Shown: positions 25,168 to 34,883 of the stretch, piece after piece | Layout of the letters: each line of letters opens with the position of its first letter | How positions within the stretch are numbered: the stretch's first letter is position 1 | Source of the DNA: Phytopseudomonas argentinensis | GTDB lineage: Bacteria > Pseudomonadota > Gammaproteobacteria > Pseudomonadales > Pseudomonadaceae | DNA: 64,000 nucleotides | Direction: 5' to 3' | Assembly: GCF_900113905.1 (NCBI RefSeq) | Contig: NZ_FORC01000001.1 | Span: forward strand, 1,610,060-1,674,059 | The notes under the pieces: model-generated | What the model was told of the DNA's origin: nothing | What the model saw: the letters and a program-made list of their open reading frames with translations, nothing else | Database searches by the model: none | Program-made: the position numbers and the translations under genes

Positions 25168-27558
25168 ATGCCGCTCGTGCCTCTTAAACTGCTGTTCATC
25201 GAAGACAGTCCGCATGACGCGGAACTGGCCCTGCTCGCATTGGAACGCAACGGTCTGCTGGTCGACAGCACGCTGGTCTACGACCATGAGGCTGCCGAGC
25301 GTGCCTTGCACAATGAACGTTTCGATCTGATCATTTCCGATTACCTGCTGCCAGGCTCGTCGGGGGCCCAAGCGCTGGAAGTCGCGCGGCGCCTGGCGCC
25401 GGAAACGCCATTCATCTTTCTTTCCGGCATGTTCGGTGAAGAGCATGCGGTAGAGATGATGCGCCTGGGCGCCGTAGATTACGTGCTCAAGCAGAACCTG
25501 CCCTTCCTGCCCAAGGCCATCGACCGTGCCATGGCCGAGGTCAACGAGCGTGAGCAGCGGCGCCGTGTGGAAGACACCCTGCAGGCCGTCGAGGCCCGCG
25601 CCCGGCTGGCCATCGGTGCGGCGCGCATGGGCATGTGGGATTACGTGCCGGCCACCGATACGCTGATCTGGGACGAGCGCTGCCGTGCCCTCTACGAGCT
25701 GCAGCCGGACGCCGAGGTCGACATGACCATGTTCCTGGGCCGCTGCCACCCGGACGACCGTGCCCAGCTCAAGAAGCGCGTCAATGAAGCGCTGGCCAGC
25801 GATACCGGCAACGAGTTCCAGGCCGAATTCCGCCTGCCGTTGAGCAATGGCAGCAAACGCTGGATTTCCGCTCGCGGCCAGGCGTTTTTCGATGACGGAA
25901 AGTGCACCCGTTTTCTTGGCGTGCTGCACGATATCACCGAGCAGAAGCAGGCCAACGAGGCCCTGCTGCGCCTCAACGACGTGCTCGGCGAGCGTGTCGA
26001 AAAGCGTACCCGCGAGCGCGACCGCAACTGGGAGCTGTCCCGTGACCTGCTGGCCGTGCTGCGCTTCGACATGCACCCCAGCGCCCTCAACCCCGCCTGG
26101 GAGCAAACCCTCGGCTGGACACGCCAGCAACTGACCCAGGGCCCGCTGTGGGAACTGGTGCACAGCGACGACCAGAACGACACCCAGGCGCACATCGCCC
26201 GCGTGACCTCAAGCAACGTTTCGGTGCGCTTCGTCAATCGCATGCGCCACGCCAGCGGTGACTACCACTGGCTGTCATGGATCGTGGTGCCGGATGACGA
26301 CCTGCTCTACGCCACCGTCCGCGACATCACCCACGAGCGGGCGGTGGTCGAGGAACTGGCGGCCACCAACCAGCAGCTGCGTGAACAGATCGCCGAACGC
26401 GAGCGCGTCGAAGCCACGCTGCAGCAGATGCAGCGCCTGGAAGCGGTCGGCCAGCTCACGGCAGGCGTGGCCCACGACTTCAACAACCTGCTGACGGTGG
26501 TGCTGACCAGTACCAGCTTCCTGATCCGCGACCTGGAAAAGGGCAATCTGGACAAGGCACGTGGGCGCCTGCAGAACATCACCGACGCCGGTGAGCGCGG
26601 CGCCAAGCTGACCGGCCAGTTGCTGGCCTTTTCGCGGCGCCAGCGCCTGGTGCCGGAGGCGGTCAACCTGGGCGAAACCGTGCAGGGCATGCTCGAACTG
26701 CTGAAGAGCACCCTAGGCGGTAGCGTGCTGATCGAAACCGCGACCGAAACCGACCTCTGGCACGCGCGGGTCGACCCGACGCAGATCGAACTGATCATCC
26801 TCAACCTGGCGATCAATGCCCGCGACGCCATGGGCGTTGGCGGCACACTGCGCCTGAGCACCAGCAACGAGGTGATCAGCGAGGCACCGCGCCGCCCGGA
26901 GGATCCGGAGCCCGGCGATTATGTGGTGCTATCCGTGCAGGACTCCGGCAGCGGCATGAGCGAGGCGGTGCTGGCCAAGGCCTTCGAGCCGTTCTTCACC
27001 ACCAAGGAGATCGGCAAAGGCTCGGGCCTTGGCCTGGCGCAGGTATTCGGTTTCGCCAAGCAGTCCGGCGGCGGCGCACGCATTCTCACCAAGATGGGCG
27101 TGGGTACCACGGTCAAGGTCTACCTGCCGGGGCTGCGCAATATAGTCCCGCTCGAACAGCAGGTATCCAGTCAGCCGCTGCCGGTCGCCGAACCCGGTGA
27201 CCAACGCACCATCCTGCTGGTCGACGATGACCCTCGGGTGCGCGAAGTCACTGCCTTGACCCTCGATGAACTGGGTTACCAGGTGCGCGAAGCCGACAGT
27301 GGCAGCGATGCCCTGGCCAAGCTCGACCACGATATCGACCTGCTGCTGGCCGATTTCGCCATGCCCGGCATGAACGGTGCCGAGCTGGCTCAGGCGGCAC
27401 GACGGCGCTACCCGCAACTGCCGGTGGTATTCGTCACCGGCTACGCCGAGCTGGGCGGCCTGGACGCCGATGCGGCATTCATCGTGCAGAAACCCTACCG
27501 TAGCGATGAACTGGCGGAAAAGCTGCAACACGCCTTCTCCAGCAACAAACCCACCTGA
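25168..27558 (+). CDS. Hybrid histidine kinase: REC-PAS-PAS-HisKA-HATPase-REC
   Basis: The 796-residue soluble protein starts with a receiver domain (FIEDSPHDAEL, Asp58 in IISDYLLPG), then two PAS-like domains (about 140-270 and 290-405), a coiled-coil, a kinase core with His436 in GVAHDFNNLLTVV, an ATPase with NLAINARDAM and GSGLGLAQVFG, and a C-terminal receiver (LLVDDDPRVR, LLADFAMPGMNG). There is no membrane segment or effector domain. The N-terminal receiver can accept signals from another kinase, so it may extend the phytochrome relay. It starts 60 bases after the response regulator gene, so an operon is likely. Confidence 0.93.
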   Translation: MPLVPLKLLFIEDSPHDAELALLALERNGLLVDSTLVYDHEAAERALHNERFDLIISDYLLPGSSGAQALEVARRLAPETPFIFLSGMFGEEHAVEMMRLGAVDYVLKQNLPFLPKAIDRAMAEVNEREQRRRVEDTLQAVEARARLAIGAARMGMWDYVPATDTLIWDERCRALYELQPDAEVDMTMFLGRCHPDDRAQLKKRVNEALASDTGNEFQAEFRLPLSNGSKRWISARGQAFFDDGKCTRFLGVLHDITEQKQANEALLRLNDVLGERVEKRTRERDRNWELSRDLLAVLRFDMHPSALNPAWEQTLGWTRQQLTQGPLWELVHSDDQNDTQAHIARVTSSNVSVRFVNRMRHASGDYHWLSWIVVPDDDLLYATVRDITHERAVVEELAATNQQLREQIAERERVEATLQQMQRLEAVGQLTAGVAHDFNNLLTVVLTSTSFLIRDLEKGNLDKARGRLQNITDAGERGAKLTGQLLAFSRRQRLVPEAVNLGETVQGMLELLKSTLGGSVLIETATETDLWHARVDPTQIELIILNLAINARDAMGVGGTLRLSTSNEVISEAPRRPEDPEPGDYVVLSVQDSGSGMSEAVLAKAFEPFFTTKEIGKGSGLGLAQVFGFAKQSGGGARILTKMGVGTTVKVYLPGLRNIVPLEQQVSSQPLPVAEPGDQRTILLVDDDPRVREVTALTLDELGYQVREADSGSDALAKLDHDIDLLLADFAMPGMNGAELAQAARRRYPQLPVVFVTGYAELGGLDADAAFIVQKPYRSDELAEKLQHAFSSNKPT

Positions 27559-27645
27559 ATCCAGCAGCGCAGCGGCTGCAGCGAGCCCGGCCCCAGCACC
27601 GGGCCGCTGCAGCGGCCAGAGCACCAGAATAGGCTCTCCCGATCC

Positions 27646-29775
27646 ATGTCCGCGACGCCCGCCATGCCACCCGAATCCTGCCTGTTTGCCGGCCAGTCCG
27701 GCGAAACAGTCGACCTCATCCGGCGTTTCGACTGGGCAGCCACGGCGCTCGGCCCGCTGGCGCAGTGGCCGGATGTGCTGATCAGCAGCACACGCCTGAT
27801 GCTCTCCTCTCCGACGCCCATCGTGCTGCTGTGCGGCAGCCGCGGCGTGCTGATCTACAACGATGCTTACGCGGCCTTCGCCGGCCAGCGGCATCCGCAG
27901 ATCTTCGGCCTGCCCGCCGAAGAAGCCTGGCCGGAAATCGCCGAGTGGAATCGGCATGTGCTCGCCATGGGGCTGAGCGGCCGCTCGATGTGCCAGGAAA
28001 ACCTCCACCTGCAACTGCACCGCCCTGGCCTGCAGGAAGATGCGTGGATGAACCTGTACTACAACCCCTTGCTCGATAGCGCCGGCCATTCCCACGGCAT
28101 GATGTGCATCGTGGTGGAAACCACCAATCAGATCGTCGCCATCGAACAGCGTACCCAGGCTGAAGCCGAGTTGCGCAGTGCCAACGAGCGTATCGAACTG
28201 GCGCTCAATGCCGGCGCCGTGCTCGGCACCTGGGTGTGGGACATTCCCAACGACCGCGTGACCGGCGACGAGCGCTTCGCTCGTGCCTTCTGCGCGGAAC
28301 CGCAGGAGGCGGCCAGCGGCATGGCGCTGGATCGGGTGACCACCGCCATTCACCCGCAGGATCGCCCCCTGGTGCGCGCGATGATCGAACGTACCATCGC
28401 CGACGGTGGCAGTTACCGCGCCGAATATCGCGTGCTGCAGGCCGATGGCGGCTATCGCTGGATCGAGGCGAACGGGCGCTGCGAACTGGCGCCCGATGGC
28501 ACGCCGCTGCGCTTTCCCGGCGTATTGATCGATATCGACGAGCGCAAACGCACCGAACTGGCCCTGCGTCAGCTGACCCAGACCCTCGAGGAGCGGGTCA
28601 GCGAGGCGATACGCCAGCGTACCCAGGCCGAGGAACAGCTGCGCCAGGCGCAGAAGATGGAAGCCATCGGCCAGCTCACCGGCGGCATCGCCCATGACTT
28701 CAACAACCTGCTGGCCGGCATTCTCGGCAGCCTGGAGCTGATCCAGCGCAAGCTGCCAGCCAGCGAGAACCCGCAACTGGGCAGGTTCATCGACGCGGCC
28801 ATCGCCTCTGCCAACCGCGGCGCTTCACTGACCCACCGCCTGCTGGCCTTTGCCCGCCGCCAGTCGCTGGACATGCGTGCGGTCGAGGTCAACGGCCTGG
28901 TGCGGGCCATCGAAGAATTGCTGGTGCGCACCCTGGGCGAGCAGATCAGGCTGGACATCCACCTGGCCGACGACCTGTGGCCGACCCGCAGCGATGGCCA
29001 CCAGTTGGAGAACGCGCTGATCAACCTGGCCATCAACGCCCGGGATGCCATGCCCAATGGCGGCACGCTGCGTATCGAGACCCGTAACACCCAGCTCGAC
29101 GAAGCCGGCGCGCAGCACTATCAGGTACCGGCCGGCGACTACCTGCTGCTATCGGTCAGCGACACCGGTTGCGGAATGTCAGAGGCAATCATCCGCCACG
29201 TATTCGAGCCCTTCTTCACCACCAAACCCATTGGCCAGGGCACCGGTCTGGGCCTGCCGATGGTCTATGGCTTCGTCAAACAGACCGGCGGCTACCTGCA
29301 CCTGGAAAGCCAGGTCGGCCGTGGCACCACCCTGAACCTGTACCTGCCGCGCCTGATCGCCGCGCCTGCCGACCTGCCGCACAGCGCACCGCGCGATGCT
29401 CCGCGCGGCACCGGTGAGCGCATTCTGGTGGTCGAAGACGACAGGGTCGTGCGCATGCTGATCGTCGAGGTACTCGAGGAGCTTGGCTACCAGCTGCTGC
29501 AGGCCAGCGACGCCCAGAGCGCTCTCGGTTTGCTCGAGCAGCACGCGCCGCTCGACCTGCTGCTTACCGATGTCGGCCTGCCCGGCATGAACGGCCGGCA
29601 GCTTGCCGACGCCGCCCGGCAGCGTCAGCCCGGCCTCAAGGTGCTGTTCGCCACCGGCTACGCCGAGGGCGCCGAAATGCGCGATGGCTACCTGGGCGAG
29701 GGCATGGAGATGATCGCCAAGCCGTTCTCGTTCGAAGGGCTGGCCGGCATGCTCAAGGCCATGCTCGGCAGCTGA
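27646..29775 (+). CDS. Hybrid histidine kinase: PAS-PAS-HisKA-HATPase-REC
   Basis: The 709-residue protein resembles its upstream neighbour but lacks the N-terminal receiver. Two PAS domains (about 45-165 and 180-305, ending FPGVLIDIDERKRTEL) are followed by a coiled-coil, His350 in GGIAHDFNNLLAGI, NLAINARDAM, GTGLGLPMVYGFV, and a receiver with Asp642 in LLLTDVGLPGMNG. It has no membrane segment. The family (HWE-unrelated, HisKA type with AHDFNNLL) is common in light- and stress-sensing clusters. ATG 27646 has only a weak AGG upstream; ATG 27664 is possible. Confidence 0.92.
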   Translation: MSATPAMPPESCLFAGQSGETVDLIRRFDWAATALGPLAQWPDVLISSTRLMLSSPTPIVLLCGSRGVLIYNDAYAAFAGQRHPQIFGLPAEEAWPEIAEWNRHVLAMGLSGRSMCQENLHLQLHRPGLQEDAWMNLYYNPLLDSAGHSHGMMCIVVETTNQIVAIEQRTQAEAELRSANERIELALNAGAVLGTWVWDIPNDRVTGDERFARAFCAEPQEAASGMALDRVTTAIHPQDRPLVRAMIERTIADGGSYRAEYRVLQADGGYRWIEANGRCELAPDGTPLRFPGVLIDIDERKRTELALRQLTQTLEERVSEAIRQRTQAEEQLRQAQKMEAIGQLTGGIAHDFNNLLAGILGSLELIQRKLPASENPQLGRFIDAAIASANRGASLTHRLLAFARRQSLDMRAVEVNGLVRAIEELLVRTLGEQIRLDIHLADDLWPTRSDGHQLENALINLAINARDAMPNGGTLRIETRNTQLDEAGAQHYQVPAGDYLLLSVSDTGCGMSEAIIRHVFEPFFTTKPIGQGTGLGLPMVYGFVKQTGGYLHLESQVGRGTTLNLYLPRLIAAPADLPHSAPRDAPRGTGERILVVEDDRVVRMLIVEVLEELGYQLLQASDAQSALGLLEQHAPLDLLLTDVGLPGMNGRQLADAARQRQPGLKVLFATGYAEGAEMRDGYLGEGMEMIAKPFSFEGLAGMLKAMLGS

Positions 29776-29886
29776 GCGTCCACGGCGCAGGGCGAGAGCA
29801 GAATCGCGGGAACTCCGCCTGCCGGCGGCAGCTCAATAGACAGCACCCTGGGGCCAGCGGCCCCTTCTGTTTCCAGGAATCCCTGC

Positions 29887-30180
29887 ATGCGCGTAGAAGG
29901 CTTTTTCGAATCCCTGGGCGAAGCGTTCGGCTCGTTCATCCGCTTTATCGTCGATGCCCTGAGTGGCGTATTCGGCATGCTTGCCGGTGCCGTGGCCAGT
30001 TTCATCGATGGCTTGTCTGGCGCCTTGGGAGTCACACCCTCGCTGCTCAGCATCGCCGTGCTGCTGCTCGGGCTGATTCTGCTCTACAGCGCGGTGCGCT
30101 CGTTCATGCGGGGCTCGGTGATCGGCGGGCTGATCTGGCTGCTGCTTGGCTTATGGCTGCTTAGCGGGCTGATCCACTAG
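29887..30180 (+). CDS. Small membrane protein of unknown function
   Basis: The 97-residue protein has an amphipathic N-terminal half (FIRFIVDALSGVFGMLAGAVASFI) and two membrane helices (LLSIAVLLLGLILLYSAV and IGGLIWLLLGLWLLSGLI). AGGAA precedes the ATG. I do not recognise a family. It follows the second hybrid kinase by 111 bases on the same strand and precedes the MFS gene; it may belong to either transcript. Confidence 0.7.
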   Translation: MRVEGFFESLGEAFGSFIRFIVDALSGVFGMLAGAVASFIDGLSGALGVTPSLLSIAVLLLGLILLYSAVRSFMRGSVIGGLIWLLLGLWLLSGLIH

Positions 30181-30298
30181 GCCAGCAAGATGTGGTTGAA
30201 GAGAACCCTTTGACCGGGCGCTTCGTGCACATCCCCTGGCCTGCAAGCAGCACGGCGACGTTGGTCGTCAGACATCACATGTTGCATCCAAATGTTTC

Positions 30299-30325
30299 AG
30301 CGGACGTGCTAGTCTAAGCGGACGT
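30299..30325. repeat. Two direct copies of AGCGGACGT upstream of the MFS gene
   Basis: AGCGGACGT occurs at 30299-30307 and 30317-30325, an 18-base period, ending 22 bases before the start of the MFS transporter. The position would suit an operator. No regulator gene is adjacent. Confidence 0.3.
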
Positions 30326-30347
30326 TGTTAGCCGCCTAAGTATCCCA

Positions 30348-31589
30348 ATGTCCGTTCATGGTCAGTTGCTACTGCGTCATCACACGCCCTTCATTCGCTT
30401 CTGGCTGGCACGCGTCTTTACTGCCAGCGGCTTCCAGATGCTCACCGTGGCCATTGGCTGGCAGATGTACAGCCTTACCGGCAACGTGCTCGACCTGGGC
30501 CTGGTCGGCCTGGTCGAATTCCTGCCCAAGATCCTCTTCATCCTGCTGACCGGCCATGTCGCCGACCGCTTCGACCGCCGCAAGGTCGCCGCGCTGTGCC
30601 AATGCGGCCAGGCCATCGTAGCCGTCACCCTATTGCTGGGCAGCAGCACCGGCAGCCTGACCCGCGAGATGATCTTCGTCATCGCCTTCATGATGGGCAC
30701 CGCCCGGGCGTTCGAAATGCCCACCACCCAGGCGCTGCTGCCCAATATCGTGCCGCCCGCCCTGTTCCCCGCCGCCGTGGCAGCTTCGAGCTCGGCAATG
30801 CAGACCGCCACCATCGTATCCCCGGCCTTGGGCGGCGTGCTCTACGCCGTGGCGCCGGCCTGGGTCTACGGCCCTGCTCTGATGTTGTACCTGATCGCCA
30901 TGGCCCTGATGCTCAGCCTGCCCTCGCAGCAGAAACCGCTGAAGCAGAAGATCTCGGTGGAATCGCTGCTGGCCGGCTTCCGTTTCATCCGCAGCCGCCC
31001 GGAAGTGTTCGGCGCCATTTCCATGGACATGTTCGCCGTGCTGCTCGGCGGCGCCACCGCGCTATTGCCGGTATTCGCCAAGGACATTCTGCTCACCGGC
31101 CCCTGGGGCCTCGGTCTGCTGCGCTCGGCGCCGGCGGTGGGCGCGTTGCTGATGTCGATCTACCTGGCGCGCCACCCCATCGAGCGGCGGGTCGGCCCGG
31201 TGATTCTCGGCTCGGTGGCGATCTTCGGGGTGGCGACCATCGGCTTCGGCCTGTCCACCTCGCTGTGGTTCAGCCTGGCGACCCTGGTACTGCTCGGCGC
31301 CGCCGACATGGTGAGCATGGTGATCCGCGGCGCCTTCGTGCAACTGCAGACACCTGACGAGATGCGCGGCCGGGTCGGCGCGGTGAACAGCCTGTTTATC
31401 GGCGCGTCCAACCAGCTCGGCGATTTCCGCGCCGGGGTCAGCGCCGCCTGGTTCGGCACCGTACCGGCGGTATTGATGGGCGGCGTTGGCGCCATCGGCA
31501 TCAGCCTGCTGTGGATCAGGCTGTTCCCGGCGCTGTCGAGCCGGGATCGGATTCGTGATCCGCTGGTGGGGGATGAGAAAGCGTCCTAG
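30348..31589 (+). CDS. MFS transporter, EntS-like
   Basis: The 413-residue protein has twelve membrane helices. The first half has the MFS motif GHVADRFDRRKVAAL between helices 2 and 3, and the sequence pattern (FIRFWLARVFTASGFQMLTVAIGWQMY; LLPNIVPPALFPAAVAASSS) is that of the EntS/DUF894 group of exporters. EntS exports enterobactin, but there are no siderophore genes here, so the substrate is open. It is convergent with the J-domain operon. Confidence 0.88.
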   Translation: MSVHGQLLLRHHTPFIRFWLARVFTASGFQMLTVAIGWQMYSLTGNVLDLGLVGLVEFLPKILFILLTGHVADRFDRRKVAALCQCGQAIVAVTLLLGSSTGSLTREMIFVIAFMMGTARAFEMPTTQALLPNIVPPALFPAAVAASSSAMQTATIVSPALGGVLYAVAPAWVYGPALMLYLIAMALMLSLPSQQKPLKQKISVESLLAGFRFIRSRPEVFGAISMDMFAVLLGGATALLPVFAKDILLTGPWGLGLLRSAPAVGALLMSIYLARHPIERRVGPVILGSVAIFGVATIGFGLSTSLWFSLATLVLLGAADMVSMVIRGAFVQLQTPDEMRGRVGAVNSLFIGASNQLGDFRAGVSAAWFGTVPAVLMGGVGAIGISLLWIRLFPALSSRDRIRDPLVGDEKAS

Positions 31590-31624
31590 ACAGATACCAG
31601 GAATTTGCTCTCAGCCTGGCGCCC

Positions 31625-33346
31625 CTAGGGCGCTTGCGTTTCCGAAGGCGTTTCACCTGGGTTCCGCCGAGCCCCGCTCGCCCTGCCGGGATGCATACAC
31701 TCTTCGCGAGTCGTGTAGCCAAGCAGCTTGCAAGCCTCCAAAAGCGCCGCAGGATGCATTGCCTGTTCTCGGTCCTTCTGCTTCACCGTGATGATCACTT
31801 TCGAAAGCACGAAGGCCGCCACCAGAATCAACACCCAGATCAGGATCTGCTTGCGCACGGACGCCAAGAGAAGCCAGCCGCGGACCAGCCACGCAGCCGG
31901 GGCACCACCCCGCGCGGCAACATCGACGAACTGCACGCACAGGATGAACGTCGTCAGCGCCAGCACTGTGGATGCGATGGGGCCGGCCGCCCAGTGAGCG
32001 GTTAGTGCCGCGAACGCCGCACTGGGCACGATATGCCTCAGCAACAGCAGGCCACTGCCATCACGCACCCAACGCGGCGGTATCAAGCGCAGACTGATGC
32101 CCATATCGAAAACCACGCACCACCTGGCCAGTCTGTTCCAGAGTTTGATAAGCAAGCGGAACACGACCAATAACGCCGTGCCGAGGGCCGCCACCGCAAC
32201 CACCGTAACGGCAAGGCCCTTCGTGCTTTCGGATGGGCTGCTCAGTACGAACATCATCAGGCATAGATACAACCAGAACACCGGATACAGCTGCACCCAG
32301 CCGTTGCCCGGGCGCCAGTCCCGCCACCGTAGCAGATAAGACAAACCAAAGTAGTTCAGCAGGTCGTCATGATGCTCGACGCGCCAAGCCAGCTCTTCGC
32401 AGGCTTGCCAGTCAACATCATCGAAGCCGTCCACCAACTTGCGGCGCTCGCCTTCACGCATCGGCTTGAGTAAAAACCAGACAGCACGCGAAGTTGGCGA
32501 GGCCGGCTGCTCTTCGTTCAGAGACTGGCGCAACTCGGCGCGCAGCGCCACGGCGCCGCGGCGTAAACAAAGCTCATCCCAACGTTCGTCGTCACAGGGC
32601 AACTGACCACGTGCCTCGTCCCAGTCGAACAGACGGCAAATTTCATCGAAGAAGCTCAGTGACCAGCCAAGGTTACTTTCAAGCAAGGCCAGCACGCCTT
32701 GCTGCAGATAACTGCTGCGATCGAATGGCTGTACCCAGGGCTGCTTCTTCAACTGCCTGACTGACTCGAGAACCGCCTGATCCTGCTCAGACTCCAATTG
32801 CGAATGCCATTGCCACAATTCGGCACTCAGCAGGCGCTCGGCCAGGGCGTTCATCGTCGGCATCGGCAGATAGTCGGCCTGCCACGGCGTTAACCAGCTC
32901 AGCTGCGTCATGGCCCAGCGCACGGTTTCATCAGCCTGGTCGCCGGGCAGCTGAGCGCGGCGCAGCAATTCCAATTCGAATGCCCTGTCCTGCCCGGCCT
33001 CCCGAGCCTGAAGCAGCGCCTCATCAAGCGAAGCGCAGCTGTGCAGCAGACTGACGACCCACGCCTGCTCGTCAAGCTGACGTTGCTGGGTTTCCGTCAA
33101 CCGTGCGGTCAGGTGCTGTGCATCGTTGATCAGCGCTGGCGTAAAAGGCTCATCTAAAGCAGCAGGTGCTTCTACGTTCTGAAAACGCTGCGCCCAATCC
33201 AACGCCCACTCATAGGCCTCACGCAGGCGCTGGAAGGCATCCGGGTCTTCGTCAGGCCGTGTTTGCTTGAGCAACTGTGCATAGCGGCGCTTGATGCTGC
33301 GCGGCTCGGCCTCAGCGTCCAGACCGAGCATTTCCCAGGGGTTCAC
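31625..33346 (-). CDS. Membrane J-domain protein (DjlB/DjlC type), second copy
   Basis: The 573-residue protein begins with a short J-domain: NPWEMLGLDAEAEPRSIKRR followed by YAQLLKQTRPDEDPDAFQRL. The canonical HPD tripeptide reads RPD. A long helical, mostly acidic middle region follows (about 90-400), then at least five membrane helices in the last 190 residues (for example VFWLYLCLMMFVL and ILIWVLILVAAFVL). It starts with a GTG that overlaps the stop of the preceding paralogue (GTGA), so it is translationally coupled. By operon and architecture it should be a co-chaperone of the HscC-type Hsp70, as DjlB/DjlC in E. coli. Confidence 0.85.
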   Translation of the reverse strand: MNPWEMLGLDAEAEPRSIKRRYAQLLKQTRPDEDPDAFQRLREAYEWALDWAQRFQNVEAPAALDEPFTPALINDAQHLTARLTETQQRQLDEQAWVVSLLHSCASLDEALLQAREAGQDRAFELELLRRAQLPGDQADETVRWAMTQLSWLTPWQADYLPMPTMNALAERLLSAELWQWHSQLESEQDQAVLESVRQLKKQPWVQPFDRSSYLQQGVLALLESNLGWSLSFFDEICRLFDWDEARGQLPCDDERWDELCLRRGAVALRAELRQSLNEEQPASPTSRAVWFLLKPMREGERRKLVDGFDDVDWQACEELAWRVEHHDDLLNYFGLSYLLRWRDWRPGNGWVQLYPVFWLYLCLMMFVLSSPSESTKGLAVTVVAVAALGTALLVVFRLLIKLWNRLARWCVVFDMGISLRLIPPRWVRDGSGLLLLRHIVPSAAFAALTAHWAAGPIASTVLALTTFILCVQFVDVAARGGAPAAWLVRGWLLLASVRKQILIWVLILVAAFVLSKVIITVKQKDREQAMHPAALLEACKLLGYTTREECMHPGRASGARRNPGETPSETQAP

Positions 33347-34878
33347 CACTCGGCCTTCTTGCTGTAGTCGACCTTGAAGGCGCCGTTGCGCCACATCGAC
33401 CAGCGCGGCCAGGGTGAACGGCGGCTGCCGACCAGGCCGAGGAACACCACTTCCAGCAACAAGGCAGCGCCGAATACGACCCAGCCGGATACCAGGCTGG
33501 GTGCGAAGGCGGCGACGATCATCGCGAAGAACGCGGCCGGCAGGCCGTGGCGCAGTAGCAGCATGCCGGCGCCACGGTCACGCCAGCCAGCTGGAAGCAG
33601 CACACGACTCAGCGGCACGTCGAGGCGCGTCAGGTAGCGGGCCAGTCGGCTCCAGCCACGGACGAACATCACCATCCAGGCGACCATACCAACGCTGATC
33701 AGCAGGTCCTTGAGCCCCAGGCCGAGATAGCCGCTCGAACGTTCCAGATACACCGACATCTGCGCCTCCTGCAACGAGGTGGCAAACATGGCGGTGAACA
33801 GCAGAAGCCAGGCGTAGACCGTGGCCGGTACCGTCCATTGGCGCGGCTGCCAGCGCCGCCAATCTGTATCGATCTGCAGACCGAGCAGTTCCACCAGCTC
33901 GGGATGACGCTCGGTAAGCAGCTCGTCCAGCCCCTGGCAGGCCTGCCAGTCCTCGTCGTCGAAATGATCGGCCAATACCCGTGCTTCTCGCTCGTGCATA
34001 GGCTTAAGCAGCAGCCACGCTGCACGCTCTTCAGCGCGTAACGGCCAATCCAGTTGCAGATGCTGCTGCACACGCTGGCCCACGGCGTGGCGCTGGCAGC
34101 GCCAGCACAGCCAGTTCCAGCGCTCGACGGAGCACGGCAACTCGCCGCTGTCCTCGTTCCAGCCGAACAACCGGCACAGGCGCTCGAACAACCCGCCCGA
34201 CCAGTGTTCGGTGACTTCGAGCATCCAGACCATGCCGTCCTGCAGCTTCTGGCGGCGGTCGAACGACTGCAGCCAGTCGCTGGCCAGCAGCGCGGTGGCG
34301 GCATCCACGACGGCGCGTTCCTCGCCGGCCTGCAAGCGGTGCTGCAGGGTTTCCAGCTCCAGCGCCAACAGGCGCGCGGCCAGCGCGTCCGAGTGGGTGC
34401 GCGGCAGGTAATCGGCTTGCCAGGGCGACAGCCACTGCAAGCGCTGCATGCCCCAACGCAGAATGCGCAACCCCTCTTCGTCCAGGGTGGCGCAGCGGGC
34501 CAGCAGATGACGCTGCAGATCGGCCTCCAGCCCTTGTTCGCGGGCCTGCTGCAGGGCGGCGTCCAGCGAGTCGTTGGCCTCCAGCAACTGCTTGAGGCGC
34601 GCATGCGCTGGCGCTTCAGTGGCCGCTGCGACAACGGGCTGGCCCTCCACCACCAACGTCGAGGCCGCAGCAGGCGCCTGCCGTTGCTCGGAGCCGGCAT
34701 CCCGCGGCCGATCCTCGGCGGCAGCATGGGCCAACGCCTGCTCGTAGGCCTCACGCAGGCGCTGGAAGGCTTCGGCATCCTCGTCGGGACGGTGCTGTTT
34801 GAGCAATTGTGCGTAGCGGCGCTTGATGCTGCGGGTATCGGCGTCGGCGTCCAGGCCAAGCAGCGTCCATGGATTCAT
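33343..34878 (-). CDS. Membrane J-domain protein (DjlB/DjlC type), first copy
   Basis: The 511-residue protein has an N-terminal J-domain (NPWTLLGLDADADTRSIKRR, then QLLKQHRPDEDAEAFQRL), an Ala/Gln-rich linker, a helical middle region with the repeated pattern FDRRQKLQDGMVWMLEV and DDEDWQACQGLDELL, and several membrane helices from about residue 355. It aligns with the next gene throughout, so the two are tandem duplicates of different length. Its J motif is HRPD, not HPD. I start at ATG 34878, with AAGGG 11 bases before it, only a few bases after the Hsp70 stop; a TTG at 34887 would overlap that stop. Confidence 0.85.
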   Translation of the reverse strand: MNPWTLLGLDADADTRSIKRRYAQLLKQHRPDEDAEAFQRLREAYEQALAHAAAEDRPRDAGSEQRQAPAAASTLVVEGQPVVAAATEAPAHARLKQLLEANDSLDAALQQAREQGLEADLQRHLLARCATLDEEGLRILRWGMQRLQWLSPWQADYLPRTHSDALAARLLALELETLQHRLQAGEERAVVDAATALLASDWLQSFDRRQKLQDGMVWMLEVTEHWSGGLFERLCRLFGWNEDSGELPCSVERWNWLCWRCQRHAVGQRVQQHLQLDWPLRAEERAAWLLLKPMHEREARVLADHFDDEDWQACQGLDELLTERHPELVELLGLQIDTDWRRWQPRQWTVPATVYAWLLLFTAMFATSLQEAQMSVYLERSSGYLGLGLKDLLISVGMVAWMVMFVRGWSRLARYLTRLDVPLSRVLLPAGWRDRGAGMLLLRHGLPAAFFAMIVAAFAPSLVSGWVVFGAALLLEVVFLGLVGSRRSPWPRWSMWRNGAFKVDYSKKAEW

Positions 34879-34883
34879 ACTGA

